Of a stretch of DNA of 5,144 bases, positions 1 through 4,809 are shown in pieces. Source of the stretch: Promethearchaeota archaeon. GTDB lineage: Archaea > Asgardarchaeota > Lokiarchaeia > Sigynarchaeales > SOKP01. The stretch spans positions 1-5,144 of the forward strand of contig JAHLWJ010000334.1 of the NCBI GenBank assembly GCA_019057975.1. The letters are read 5' to 3'. The notes under the pieces were generated by a model. That model worked only from the letters and a program-made list of their open reading frames with translations, did no database searches and had not been told where the DNA came from. The stretch's first letter is position 1, and each line of letters starts with the position of its first letter. The translations under genes and the position numbers were made by a program.

Positions 1-1
1 T

Positions 2-97
2 ATTGCAGCAGTTACATTAGAACATGATGCTGAGTTAGCAACAGATAATGTCACTTATTATCAGCGAGTTTCACAATTAGGGATTATAAACATATGA
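2..97 (+). CDS. PIN-domain (VapC-type) toxin, C-terminal fragment
   Basis: An open frame runs from the window edge to TGA at 95-97 and gives 31 residues, beginning IAAVTLEHDAELATDN and ending QLGIINI. This matches the end of PIN-domain ribonucleases of the VapC type: a helix of the form IAA-x-xLEH, a short strand with a T-D/N motif (residues 14-16 here) that carries a late acidic/polar active-site position, an aromatic pair, and a final hydrophobic strand after a GL/LG turn. VapC proteins are Mg2+-dependent RNases usually paired with a small antitoxin encoded just upstream. The N-terminal part, including the first catalytic Asp and any antitoxin gene, lies outside the window, so completeness and activity cannot be judged. 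It converges on the flavoprotein gene at 242-1732. The fragment is short, but its pattern is distinctive. Confidence 0.7.
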   Translation: MAAVTLEHDAELATDNVTYYQRVSQLGIINI

Positions 98-124
98 TAA
101 ATAATTTAAGAAATTATCCTTAGC

Positions 125-165
125 GGTATTACTCGGTTAAATAAATTTCTGAATTTATGAATACC
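125..165. repeat. nested inverted repeat in convergent spacer
   Basis: An outer pair GGTATT (125-130) and AATACC (160-165) encloses an inner perfect pair ATAAATT (141-147) and AATTTAT (152-158) with a 4-base loop. It lies between the 3' ends of two convergent genes (PIN tail and flavoprotein oxidase). It could fold as a 3'-UTR stem in either transcript or act as a bidirectional end signal. AT-rich spacers produce inner repeats of this kind easily, so a function is only a possibility. Confidence 0.35.
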
Positions 166-201
166 AAAAAAGAAATTAAGCTGAATTATTAACATTAATT
201 T

Positions 202-241
202 AAAAAAATTAAAAGAAAAAGATAGAATTTGAGTCTTATAT
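202..241 (-). terminator. T-rich archaeal-type terminator after first flavoprotein gene
   Basis: Just past the TAA stop (242-244), the minus strand reads through T-rich tracts: T5 at 216-220, T4 at 211-214, then T7 at 202-208. There is no GC-rich stem. Archaeal RNA polymerase can terminate on oligo-T tracts alone, so this is a reasonable 3' end for the gene. The evidence is position and composition only. Confidence 0.5.
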
Positions 242-1732
242 TTAATCTGGTTCTACATAATAATCTGCGAACTTTGAATCGTAAGTGTGAAGATGGAATT
301 TATTAGGGCTGAGCAGAAAATTAGGATCGACTGTTTTCTTTATATCTCTGAAGAATTGCTCATATTCCGGGGTAAACGCTCCCGATTCGGTAACTGACTG
401 AGAAATGGATTCCCCTAACCAATAGTGTGCCCCACCGTATCTTACTTGCGTTCGAATTTTAGAATGCCATAGATTCATATTCCTCTCCCGCATTTCATCC
501 GTATTTTCACCTGCTACGCCTCCTAACACAACCATATTTCCATTGGGTAAGAGGTATTGTGTAGCCTCAAATACTCCTGGCATAACTGAACCTGGTATAT
601 CTTTTGCATGCCTATTATTCCAGTCGACATTCTCATCATGAACCTTACCTAATGTAGAGATTGCAATCTTATGACACGTTGCCATAGCAATTCTCGATGG
701 GGCTGGGGAAATCCCCGCTTGAAAGTAGTGAAAACTCCCTTTCAAATTATAGTTCCAGTTAGCACCCGGAGCTGCAGGCATCATAATTGTGTCTTCTTTC
801 ATAATTTCTTCTAGTTTTTTAATATATATATCAAGGATCTCCATTTCCATTGCTTCTAGTGTAACTGATATCCCTGGACCTTTAGCATTCGGGATTTTAA
901 ATTGGGCAAAGTAAAATGGCGGAAATGCACTAAAATCACGCATACCATCAGGAATTTCATATCTAATTTTTTTAGCTAACAAGTAGACTTTATTATAATC
1001 ATACTCTTTGAGGAGAAAAATTCGATTAGCTTTATATGGTTGATCGCGATATATTCTCATAAATGCCCGGCATTTTATTCCCAAAGTTCCCACGTCCCCC
1101 ATAAACAGGCCTGTGAAATCAGGTGATACACCATACCTACAGAAAGGCTTGGCATATTTGTTTGCAGCTGACCCAGTCCTAATAATCGTACCTTCTGGAT
1201 TGGGAAGCACCACTTCAACCCCAAGGCAATTATCAGGCACGAGACCGTATTTAGTTGACCCCCCTCCAGCTGTACTATTCGATAAACCCCCACCTATAGT
1301 AGCTGAGAACCCACTCCCCGGACCAACAGTCCCTGTTGTGTATCCTTGTGGGTGTAATTGAGAAAGTAAGTCTCCCCAAGTAATTCCGACTCCCACTACA
1401 ATATAATAATCATCTTTGTTAAACTCCTCAAGCTTATTCATTCGCGTCATATCAATGAGAATTCCTTCCTCTGTTACACTACCCCCGACAAGGTCAGCTC
1501 CGCCCCCTCTAGGAACCATTCGCATTTTATATTTATTAGCAATTTTTACAATCTCAGAGACTTCCTCAGTAGTCTCTGGTATAACTATTATGTCTGCCCA
1601 TCTATCTGGAAATGCGGGATCAACGTTTCTAGAGTATGCTGCTTTCATGAAATCTTTATCAGAAACGAAATCTTCTCCAACAACGCTTTCAATCTCGCTA
1701 TATGCTTCTTTCACTTTCGAAATTTTTATCAC
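242..1732 (-). CDS. FAD-linked oxidase/dehydrogenase, VAO/PCMH (GlcD-like) superfamily, paralog 1
   Basis: This is a full-length flavoprotein of 496 residues. The N-terminal PCMH-type FAD domain shows PRGGGADLVGGSV (residues 74-86, pyrophosphate loop), the glycine-rich GPGSGFSATIGGG segment (137-149) and GDVGTLGI (212-219). The C-terminal part ends in VDPNFLLSPNKF (468-479), the usual closing motif of FAD-linked oxidase C-terminal domains, and resembles the DPNGILAPGK ending of 4-phenol-oxidising members. Such enzymes oxidise alcohols, hydroxy-acids or phenols with FAD; the substrate here cannot be read. No signal peptide or membrane segment is seen, so a cytosolic location is likely. The start is uncertain: the best in-frame initiator is GTG at 1730-1732, because the codon matching the paralog's ATG is ATT (1721-1723). 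The paralog upstream (1908-3443) is clearly a tandem duplicate, nearly identical through the FAD domain and more divergent at residues 235-400. A 175-base gap with a terminator separates them, so it is probably transcribed independently. Confidence 0.93.
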   Translation of the reverse strand: MIKISKVKEAYSEIESVVGEDFVSDKDFMKAAYSRNVDPAFPDRWADIIVIPETTEEVSEIVKIANKYKMRMVPRGGGADLVGGSVTEEGILIDMTRMNKLEEFNKDDYYIVVGVGITWGDLLSQLHPQGYTTGTVGPGSGFSATIGGGLSNSTAGGGSTKYGLVPDNCLGVEVVLPNPEGTIIRTGSAANKYAKPFCRYGVSPDFTGLFMGDVGTLGIKCRAFMRIYRDQPYKANRIFLLKEYDYNKVYLLAKKIRYEIPDGMRDFSAFPPFYFAQFKIPNAKGPGISVTLEAMEMEILDIYIKKLEEIMKEDTIMMPAAPGANWNYNLKGSFHYFQAGISPAPSRIAMATCHKIAISTLGKVHDENVDWNNRHAKDIPGSVMPGVFEATQYLLPNGNMVVLGGVAGENTDEMRERNMNLWHSKIRTQVRYGGAHYWLGESISQSVTESGAFTPEYEQFFRDIKKTVDPNFLLSPNKFHLHTYDSKFADYYVEPD

Positions 1733-1795
1733 TTTTTTTGTTAATGTTAATTGATTTGTTTTAAATGTTGAATCTAATTTAATTGTTGTCGTTAA

Positions 1796-1813
1796 TTAGT
1801 TTACTCTTTCTAG
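1796..1813 (-). promoter_or_regulatory. shared upstream motif, copy in front of paralog 1
   Basis: On the minus strand this reads CTAGAAAGAGTAAACTAA. It closely matches CTAAAAAGGAGTAAACTAA at 3526-3544, upstream of the other paralog. It lies 64 bases before the GTG start and 73 bases before the codon equivalent to the paralog's ATG. The surrounding intergenic sequence is otherwise poorly conserved between the two, so this block stands out. It sits upstream of AT-rich TATA candidates on the minus strand (ATTAAATTA at 1775-1783 and ATTTAAAA at 1759-1766). It may be a binding site for a shared regulator, or simply duplication residue. Confidence 0.45.
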
Positions 1814-1828
1814 CTACATTTTCTGTAG
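1814..1828. repeat. small hairpin CTACA-N5-TGTAG
   Basis: A perfect 5-bp stem with a 5-base loop directly abuts the shared upstream motif, on the side away from the gene. It could extend an operator for paralog 1. No counterpart is visible next to the motif copy at 3526-3544, so its meaning is weak. Confidence 0.25.
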
Positions 1829-1882
1829 GAGAAATTTTGTATCTTAATTTGAATAGCAGAGGTATTTGAAGAATAATATCAG

Positions 1883-1906
1883 AAAAAAAAAAACAGGGAA
1901 AAAAAA
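1883..1906 (-). terminator. double oligo-T terminator after paralog 2
   Basis: One base triplet past the TAA stop at 1908-1910, the minus strand carries T8 (1899-1906), then CCCTG, then T11 (1883-1893). Two long uninterrupted T-runs with no stem are the classical form of an archaeal intrinsic terminator. This suggests that the two flavoprotein genes are not one operon, despite their shared strand and 175-base spacing. Confidence 0.7.
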
Positions 1907-1907
1907 T

Positions 1908-3443
1908 TTATTCATCGTCAATTACAATATGATCTGAGAATCGACTCTCATAGGAGTGAAGATGGAACTTGTTAGGCGAAAGCAAGTAATTTGGATCGAC
2001 TGTCTTCTTTATGTCCCTAAAGAATTGCTCGAAATCCTTTGTAAAAGCTCCTGCTTCCGTAATAGATTGTGAGATAGATTCTCCAAGCCAGTAATGTACT
2101 CCTCCATAACGAACTTGGTACCTTATTTTCTTATGCCAGAGATCCATAGAGAGCTGTCGTTTTTCTTCTACATTATCAGCGTTAAATCCCCCAACAAAAA
2201 TGCAATTACCATTAGGCATAAAGGCAATAACGCCAGCCCAAATAGCCATAGTACCGGGAGGATATGTCTTATTATGGTCAATATCAAATTGTTGGGCTTT
2301 TTTTGATAATTCAGGTAAACCCGACATTGGTATCTTGTGGCAAGTTGTGCAAGTGACTTTAGGAGGGGCTACTGAAATCAAATTGTGAAAATAGTTAAAG
2401 CTTGCTTGTAAGTTATATTGCCAAGTATCAGGTCGTTCCAATGTTGCATCAACTTCCCCCATTGAAAAGGGACGTGTAGCTTCATCCTTTGTCATTATTT
2501 CATCAACCTTTTCGATATACACATCCAAAATTCGTTGATCTGTAGCTTCCAATGATATAGCGATCAGTGGACCTCTTATTCGTAGTCTTTTAGCAGGTCC
2601 TGTTGCCATTCGGGCTGCCATTATCATAGTAATTTCAAGTGGTAATACACTTAACCCAAGTAAACCATCCCCAACTTCCTTTCGTAATTTATGAGCTTTC
2701 TCAAATACTCTGTTGTAATCATTTTTAGCAAACACATACATTCGGGAAGCCTTATAAGGGGGATCCGGGAAAAGTCTCATAAATGCTTTCGTCTTAATGC
2801 CCAAAGTGCCCACGTCTCCCATAAAGAGCCCTGTAAAATCCGGCGCAACCCCATATCTGCAAAACGGGGTTGCATATTGATTTGCAGCTGACCCTGTTCT
2901 CACAATTGTCCCTTGAGGATTTGGCAGCACTGCTTCAACACCCAAACAGACATCAGGAACTAATCCATATTTAGTAGAGCCTCCTCCCGCTGTGCTATTC
3001 GATAGACCACCACCTATAGTTGCTGCAAATCCACTTCCTGGGCCCGTAACACCAGAAGTTAATCCTCGTGGATGTAATTCTGATAATAAAGCACCCCAAG
3101 TAACACCACACTCAACAATATAGTAGTAATCATCTTCATTAATTTCTAAAATTTTATTCATTCGAGTAAGATCGATTAGAATACCTCCTTCTGACACAGA
3201 ACCTCCGACTAAATCAGCACCTCCCCCTCGTGGAACCATATGAATTTTGTATTTATTTGCAATCTTGACTATTTCTGAAACTTCTTCAGTGGTTTCTGGT
3301 CTAACGATCATATCTGCCCATCTATCTGGAAATGCAGGATCAACGTTTCTCGAATAAGCAGCTTTCATGAAATCTTTATCTGTTATAAAGTCATCTCCAA
3401 CAACATGTTCGATTTCTTTATACGCACTTTTAACTTTTGACAT
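1908..3443 (-). CDS. FAD-linked oxidase/dehydrogenase, VAO/PCMH (GlcD-like) superfamily, paralog 2
   Basis: A 511-residue tandem paralog of the 242-1732 gene. The FAD domain carries PRGGGADLVGGSV (71-83), GPGSGFAATIGGG (134-146) and GDVGTLGI (209-216). The C-terminal end has YWLGESISQS (451-460) and VDPNYLLSPNKF (482-493). A 22-residue block in the N-terminal region (23-44) is identical in both paralogs. The middle (about 235-425) differs more and is about 15 residues longer than in paralog 1, with an extra basic stretch near 279-291. It should catalyse FAD-dependent oxidation of an unknown small alcohol, hydroxy-acid or phenol; the divergent half suggests a substrate different from paralog 1. 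It contains a CTTCH sequence (365-369) that resembles a haem-c site; paralog 1 has MATCH there. The start is ATG at 3441-3443; no Shine-Dalgarno core is visible before it. No signal peptide or transmembrane segment is apparent. Confidence 0.95.
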   Translation of the reverse strand: MSKVKSAYKEIEHVVGDDFITDKDFMKAAYSRNVDPAFPDRWADMIVRPETTEEVSEIVKIANKYKIHMVPRGGGADLVGGSVSEGGILIDLTRMNKILEINEDDYYYIVECGVTWGALLSELHPRGLTSGVTGPGSGFAATIGGGLSNSTAGGGSTKYGLVPDVCLGVEAVLPNPQGTIVRTGSAANQYATPFCRYGVAPDFTGLFMGDVGTLGIKTKAFMRLFPDPPYKASRMYVFAKNDYNRVFEKAHKLRKEVGDGLLGLSVLPLEITMIMAARMATGPAKRLRIRGPLIAISLEATDQRILDVYIEKVDEIMTKDEATRPFSMGEVDATLERPDTWQYNLQASFNYFHNLISVAPPKVTCTTCHKIPMSGLPELSKKAQQFDIDHNKTYPPGTMAIWAGVIAFMPNGNCIFVGGFNADNVEEKRQLSMDLWHKKIRYQVRYGGVHYWLGESISQSITEAGAFTKDFEQFFRDIKKTVDPNYLLSPNKFHLHSYESRFSDHIVIDDE

Positions 3444-3495
3444 TTTTATTTGCCATTTTTATTACATTTAATTAAGAAGAATTACACTTGAGAAA

Positions 3496-3512
3496 TTAAT
3501 AAAAGTTTCTTT
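3496..3512 (-). promoter_or_regulatory. predicted BRE/TATA promoter of paralog 2
   Basis: On the minus strand AAAAGAAAC (BRE-like, 3505-3512 and adjoining) runs into TTTTATTAA (3496-3504), a good archaeal TATA box. With the usual spacing of about 25 bases, transcription would start near 3474, giving a leader of about 30 bases before ATG 3443. That leader holds ATG-TAA (3462-3467) and a short out-of-frame ORF starting at 3456. Confidence 0.5.
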
Positions 3513-3525
3513 TTCAAATGAATCC

Positions 3526-3544
3526 TTAGTTTACTCCTTTTTAG
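3526..3544 (-). promoter_or_regulatory. shared upstream motif, copy in front of paralog 2
   Basis: This minus-strand CTAAAAAGGAGTAAACTAA is the partner of the motif at 1796-1813, with one substitution and one extra base. It lies 83 bases before the ATG and just upstream of the BRE/TATA candidate, the usual place for an archaeal activator site. Its core, AGTAAACT, is an imperfect palindrome with AGT/ACT arms. Confidence 0.45.
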
Positions 3545-3584
3545 AAACTAGTCAACCAAGTATTAATATTGATAGAAAAATTAG

Positions 3585-3617
3585 GATTCCCATGGTCCCA
3601 ACATCACCCATGAATAA
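3585..3617 (-). pseudogene. remnant of a third flavoprotein-oxidase copy
   Basis: On the minus strand, 11 consecutive codons read LFMGDVGTMGI. This matches LFMGDVGTLGI of both neighbouring flavoproteins (residues 209-219 of paralog 1, 206-216 of paralog 2) at all but one residue. The DNA differs from paralog 1 at 10 of 33 positions and from paralog 2 at 11. Nearly all changes are at third codon positions, so the piece diverged while still coding. A TGA stop sits directly before it (aligned to the family's Gly codon), and a hydrophobic non-homologous tail follows for 10 codons to TGA. No homology was found by eye on either side. The best reading is a decayed or recombined fragment of a third paralog. 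A functional 19-residue peptide starting at ATG 3611 is an unlikely alternative. Confidence 0.6.
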
Positions 3618-3729
3618 TCACAATAAGATAATAAAATTTTCTTCTAATGGTTTTTTTCTATAAGTTTTCAAATATAGATTAACTAAAAGAATTCTTCCTT
3701 ATTATAATGTTTAGAATTTTAAATTAGTA

Positions 3730-4383
3730 TTAGATCGGTTTTCCATTCTCATCATAGCGGTTGGGATACCCTGAAGCCCAAGCCTGCATAATTTCTTGAT
3801 GAGGTGCATCATTGTAGACACCTCGATCCTTGATATATTCTACAAACGGTTCCCCGTCGTTATTTGTACTCGCAAAAAGCCCATCCTTTACCCCATCAAA
3901 ATCAACCCAAGGAAAATTTTTTCTTATACACAGCTCTTTATCGAACGCACAATTAGCTTCTACCCATCTTCCATTCAAAAAAAGTTCAACAAAACCATGA
4001 AATATGAAAAGATTACTCCCCATATTTTTTTTGAGTTTATCGCTTGTCATATGGTTTATTATATCAACAAAATGAAGTTTTGAAGGAATTCCGACAGCTC
4101 TGGCTAACGAAGCCAACAAAATCGCCTTAGGTATGCAAAATGCATATCCTTTTTCCAGAGTTAAACTCGGTTTCCATTCTTCTTTATTATAAGATTTACG
4201 AGAATCTTTAACTGAATACCTTATACTATCACGTACAAAATAAAAAAGTTTAATAGCTTTACTAATATCATCTTCAATTCCATCGGTCAGCTCCTTAGCT
4301 TTTTGTAGGACTGAAGGATGCTTCCAATCCATAAAAAATGTAGTTCTTAGAGTTTCCTCAAATTTTTCATTTAGATGTGTCAT
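3730..4383 (-). CDS. transglutaminase-like (papain-fold) cysteine protein
   Basis: A protein of 217 residues with a transglutaminase-like core. A helical N-terminal part is followed by KGYAFCIPKAILLASLARA with nucleophile candidate Cys83, then GIPSKLHFVDI. HGFVELFLNGRWVEANCAFD then gives His129 and Asp148. Order and spacing fit the Cys-His-Asp triad of the archaeal/bacterial transglutaminase superfamily, whose members are mostly proteases, peptide-bond hydrolases or amidases rather than crosslinkers. The domain stands alone, with no signal peptide or membrane segment, so an intracellular role is likely; the substrate is unknown. I chose ATG at 4381-4383 over TTG at 4390-4392, because the promoter candidate predicts transcription starting at about that ATG. 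It is divergent from the RHH-Doc operon and lies 286 bases upstream of the paralog 2 start on the same strand. No strong oligo-T terminator follows its stop, so read-through towards the oxidases is possible. Confidence 0.85.
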   Translation of the reverse strand: MTHLNEKFEETLRTTFFMDWKHPSVLQKAKELTDGIEDDISKAIKLFYFVRDSIRYSVKDSRKSYNKEEWKPSLTLEKGYAFCIPKAILLASLARAVGIPSKLHFVDIINHMTSDKLKKNMGSNLFIFHGFVELFLNGRWVEANCAFDKELCIRKNFPWVDFDGVKDGLFASTNNDGEPFVEYIKDRGVYNDAPHQEIMQAWASGYPNRYDENGKPI

Positions 4384-4404
4384 TACATTCAAAAAATAAG
4401 GAAT

Positions 4405-4418
4405 TTATTTAATTTTTT
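4405..4418 (-). promoter_or_regulatory. predicted BRE/TATA promoter of the transglutaminase-like gene
   Basis: On the minus strand, six A's (4413-4418, BRE-like) precede TTAAATAA (4405-4412). The first base of the TATA box lies 29 bases before the A of ATG 4383, so the expected start of transcription falls at or next to the start codon. That implies a leaderless or nearly leaderless mRNA, which fits the lack of any Shine-Dalgarno core there. A perfect 10-bp palindrome, CCAATATTGG, abuts the box at 4419-4428 and might be an operator. Confidence 0.45.
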
Positions 4419-4479
4419 CCAATATTGGATTTTTATTCTAAAGTATTTCTGTTTTATTAACCTTTAACTAAATTACTAC

Positions 4480-4492
4480 AAAACTTTATAAT
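4480..4492 (+). promoter_or_regulatory. predicted BRE/TATA promoter of the RHH-Doc operon
   Basis: AAAAC (4480-4484) followed by TTTATAAT (4485-4492) is a good archaeal BRE/TATA pair. Transcription would start near 4513 and leave a leader of about 40 bases before ATG 4555. A second overlapping candidate, TTTATAATA at 4492-4500, would move the start about 7 bases downstream. Confidence 0.55.
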
Positions 4493-4493
4493 T

Positions 4494-4530
4494 TATAATA
4501 ATCTGTAATATCTTGTAATAAAATGAAATT
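4494..4530 (+). promoter_or_regulatory. 10-bp-phased heptad repeats, likely RHH operator
   Basis: Heptads TATAATA (4494-4500), TGTAATA (4504-4510), TGTAATA (4514-4520) and TGAAATT (4524-4530) recur exactly every 10 bases, with 3-base spacers. The two central copies are identical. The array overlaps the expected transcription start. RHH repressors commonly bind arrays of short half-sites on one face of the helix and repress their own operon, so this is a plausible autoregulatory operator. The caveat is strong AT bias, which makes partial repeats cheap. Confidence 0.45.
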
Positions 4531-4544
4531 TTAAATCAAATATC

Positions 4545-4549
4545 GGTGA
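4545..4549 (+). promoter_or_regulatory. Shine-Dalgarno GGTGA fixing the RHH start
   Basis: GGTGA lies 5 bases before ATG 4555, the usual archaeal/bacterial spacing. The upstream in-frame GTG at 4546 is itself part of this site, so ATG 4555 is the better start. Confidence 0.7.
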
Positions 4550-4554
4550 ATTTA

Positions 4555-4809
4555 ATGGAAAAAGAGAAACCTAAAGTATTACATACGGAGTTAAGAGGTA
4601 GTTTATCAAATAGATTTAATATAATCAAATCCGTTTTAGGAATTCAAAATGATGCGGAGGTTGTTCGTTTTCTAATCCAGAATTACTACAAAGAGTATTT
4701 GGAAAGCGAAAAAATAGCAGCAAGAGAAGAAATAGAGCGTGATCGTGAGATAGTTAAACTGTTTATGGAAAAATATGGTGAAGAATGGAAAAAACTTGGT
4801 GAAGATTAG
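4555..4809 (+). CDS. ribbon-helix-helix antitoxin/repressor
   Basis: A highly charged 84-residue protein. Residues about 8-14 (VLHTELRG region) should form the DNA-contacting strand, and residues 16-29 and 32-47 (QNDAEVVRFLIQNYY) the two helices of a ribbon-helix-helix fold of the MetJ/Arc/CopG class. A long charged helix follows (48-72), and the protein ends in MEKYGEEWKKLGED. In toxin-antitoxin systems, such a C-terminal extension normally wraps the toxin while the RHH dimer binds the operon promoter; that division of labour is inferred here. The ATG start is supported by GGTGA 5 bases upstream. Its TAG stop overlaps the GTG of the Doc-like gene by one base, a strong sign of translational coupling. 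No Fic-type inhibitory motif ([S/T]xxxE[G/N]) is visible. Heptad repeats upstream may be its binding site. Confidence 0.8.
   Translation: MEKEKPKVLHTELRGSLSNRFNIIKSVLGIQNDAEVVRFLIQNYYKEYLESEKIAAREEIERDREIVKLFMEKYGEEWKKLGED
4798..4802 (+). promoter_or_regulatory. Shine-Dalgarno GGTGA for the Doc-like gene
   Basis: GGTGA inside the last codons of the RHH gene sits 6 bases before GTG 4809. It is the same core, at almost the same spacing, as that of the RHH gene. It supports the GTG start, which is also forced by an in-frame TGA at 4800-4802. Confidence 0.7.

Noticed and set aside
1075..1754. Open frames in other frames and on the opposite strand of the first flavoprotein gene (about 1075-1293, 1113-1361 and 1416-1754)
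   Set aside because: They lie over a strongly supported FAD-domain coding sequence, show no recognisable domain, and are compositional shadows.
2094..2891. Plus-strand open frames within the second flavoprotein gene
   Set aside because: They are antisense to a clear gene, with low-complexity translations and no domain or ribosome-binding signal.
3565..3611. A possible 19-residue hydrophobic peptide starting at ATG 3611
   Set aside because: Its first nine residues are explained as a flavoprotein fossil, there is no ribosome-binding site, and the tail is AT-driven Leu/Ile.
3687..3696. Palindrome AAGAATTCTT, and a resemblance of nearby minus-strand bases to the EQFF codons of the oxidases
   Set aside because: The match covers only about 12 bases and would be out of order relative to the GDVGT fossil; chance is likely in AT-rich DNA.
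3796..4083. Plus-strand open frame opposite the transglutaminase-like gene
   Set aside because: The antisense strand carries the intact catalytic triad, and the plus-strand translation resembles no known family.
4390..4392. TTG as start of the transglutaminase-like gene
   Set aside because: ATG three codons later is a better initiator and coincides with the predicted transcription start; no Shine-Dalgarno core supports TTG.
4546..4548. GTG as start of the RHH gene
   Set aside because: This codon lies inside the GGTGA ribosome-binding core that serves ATG 4555.
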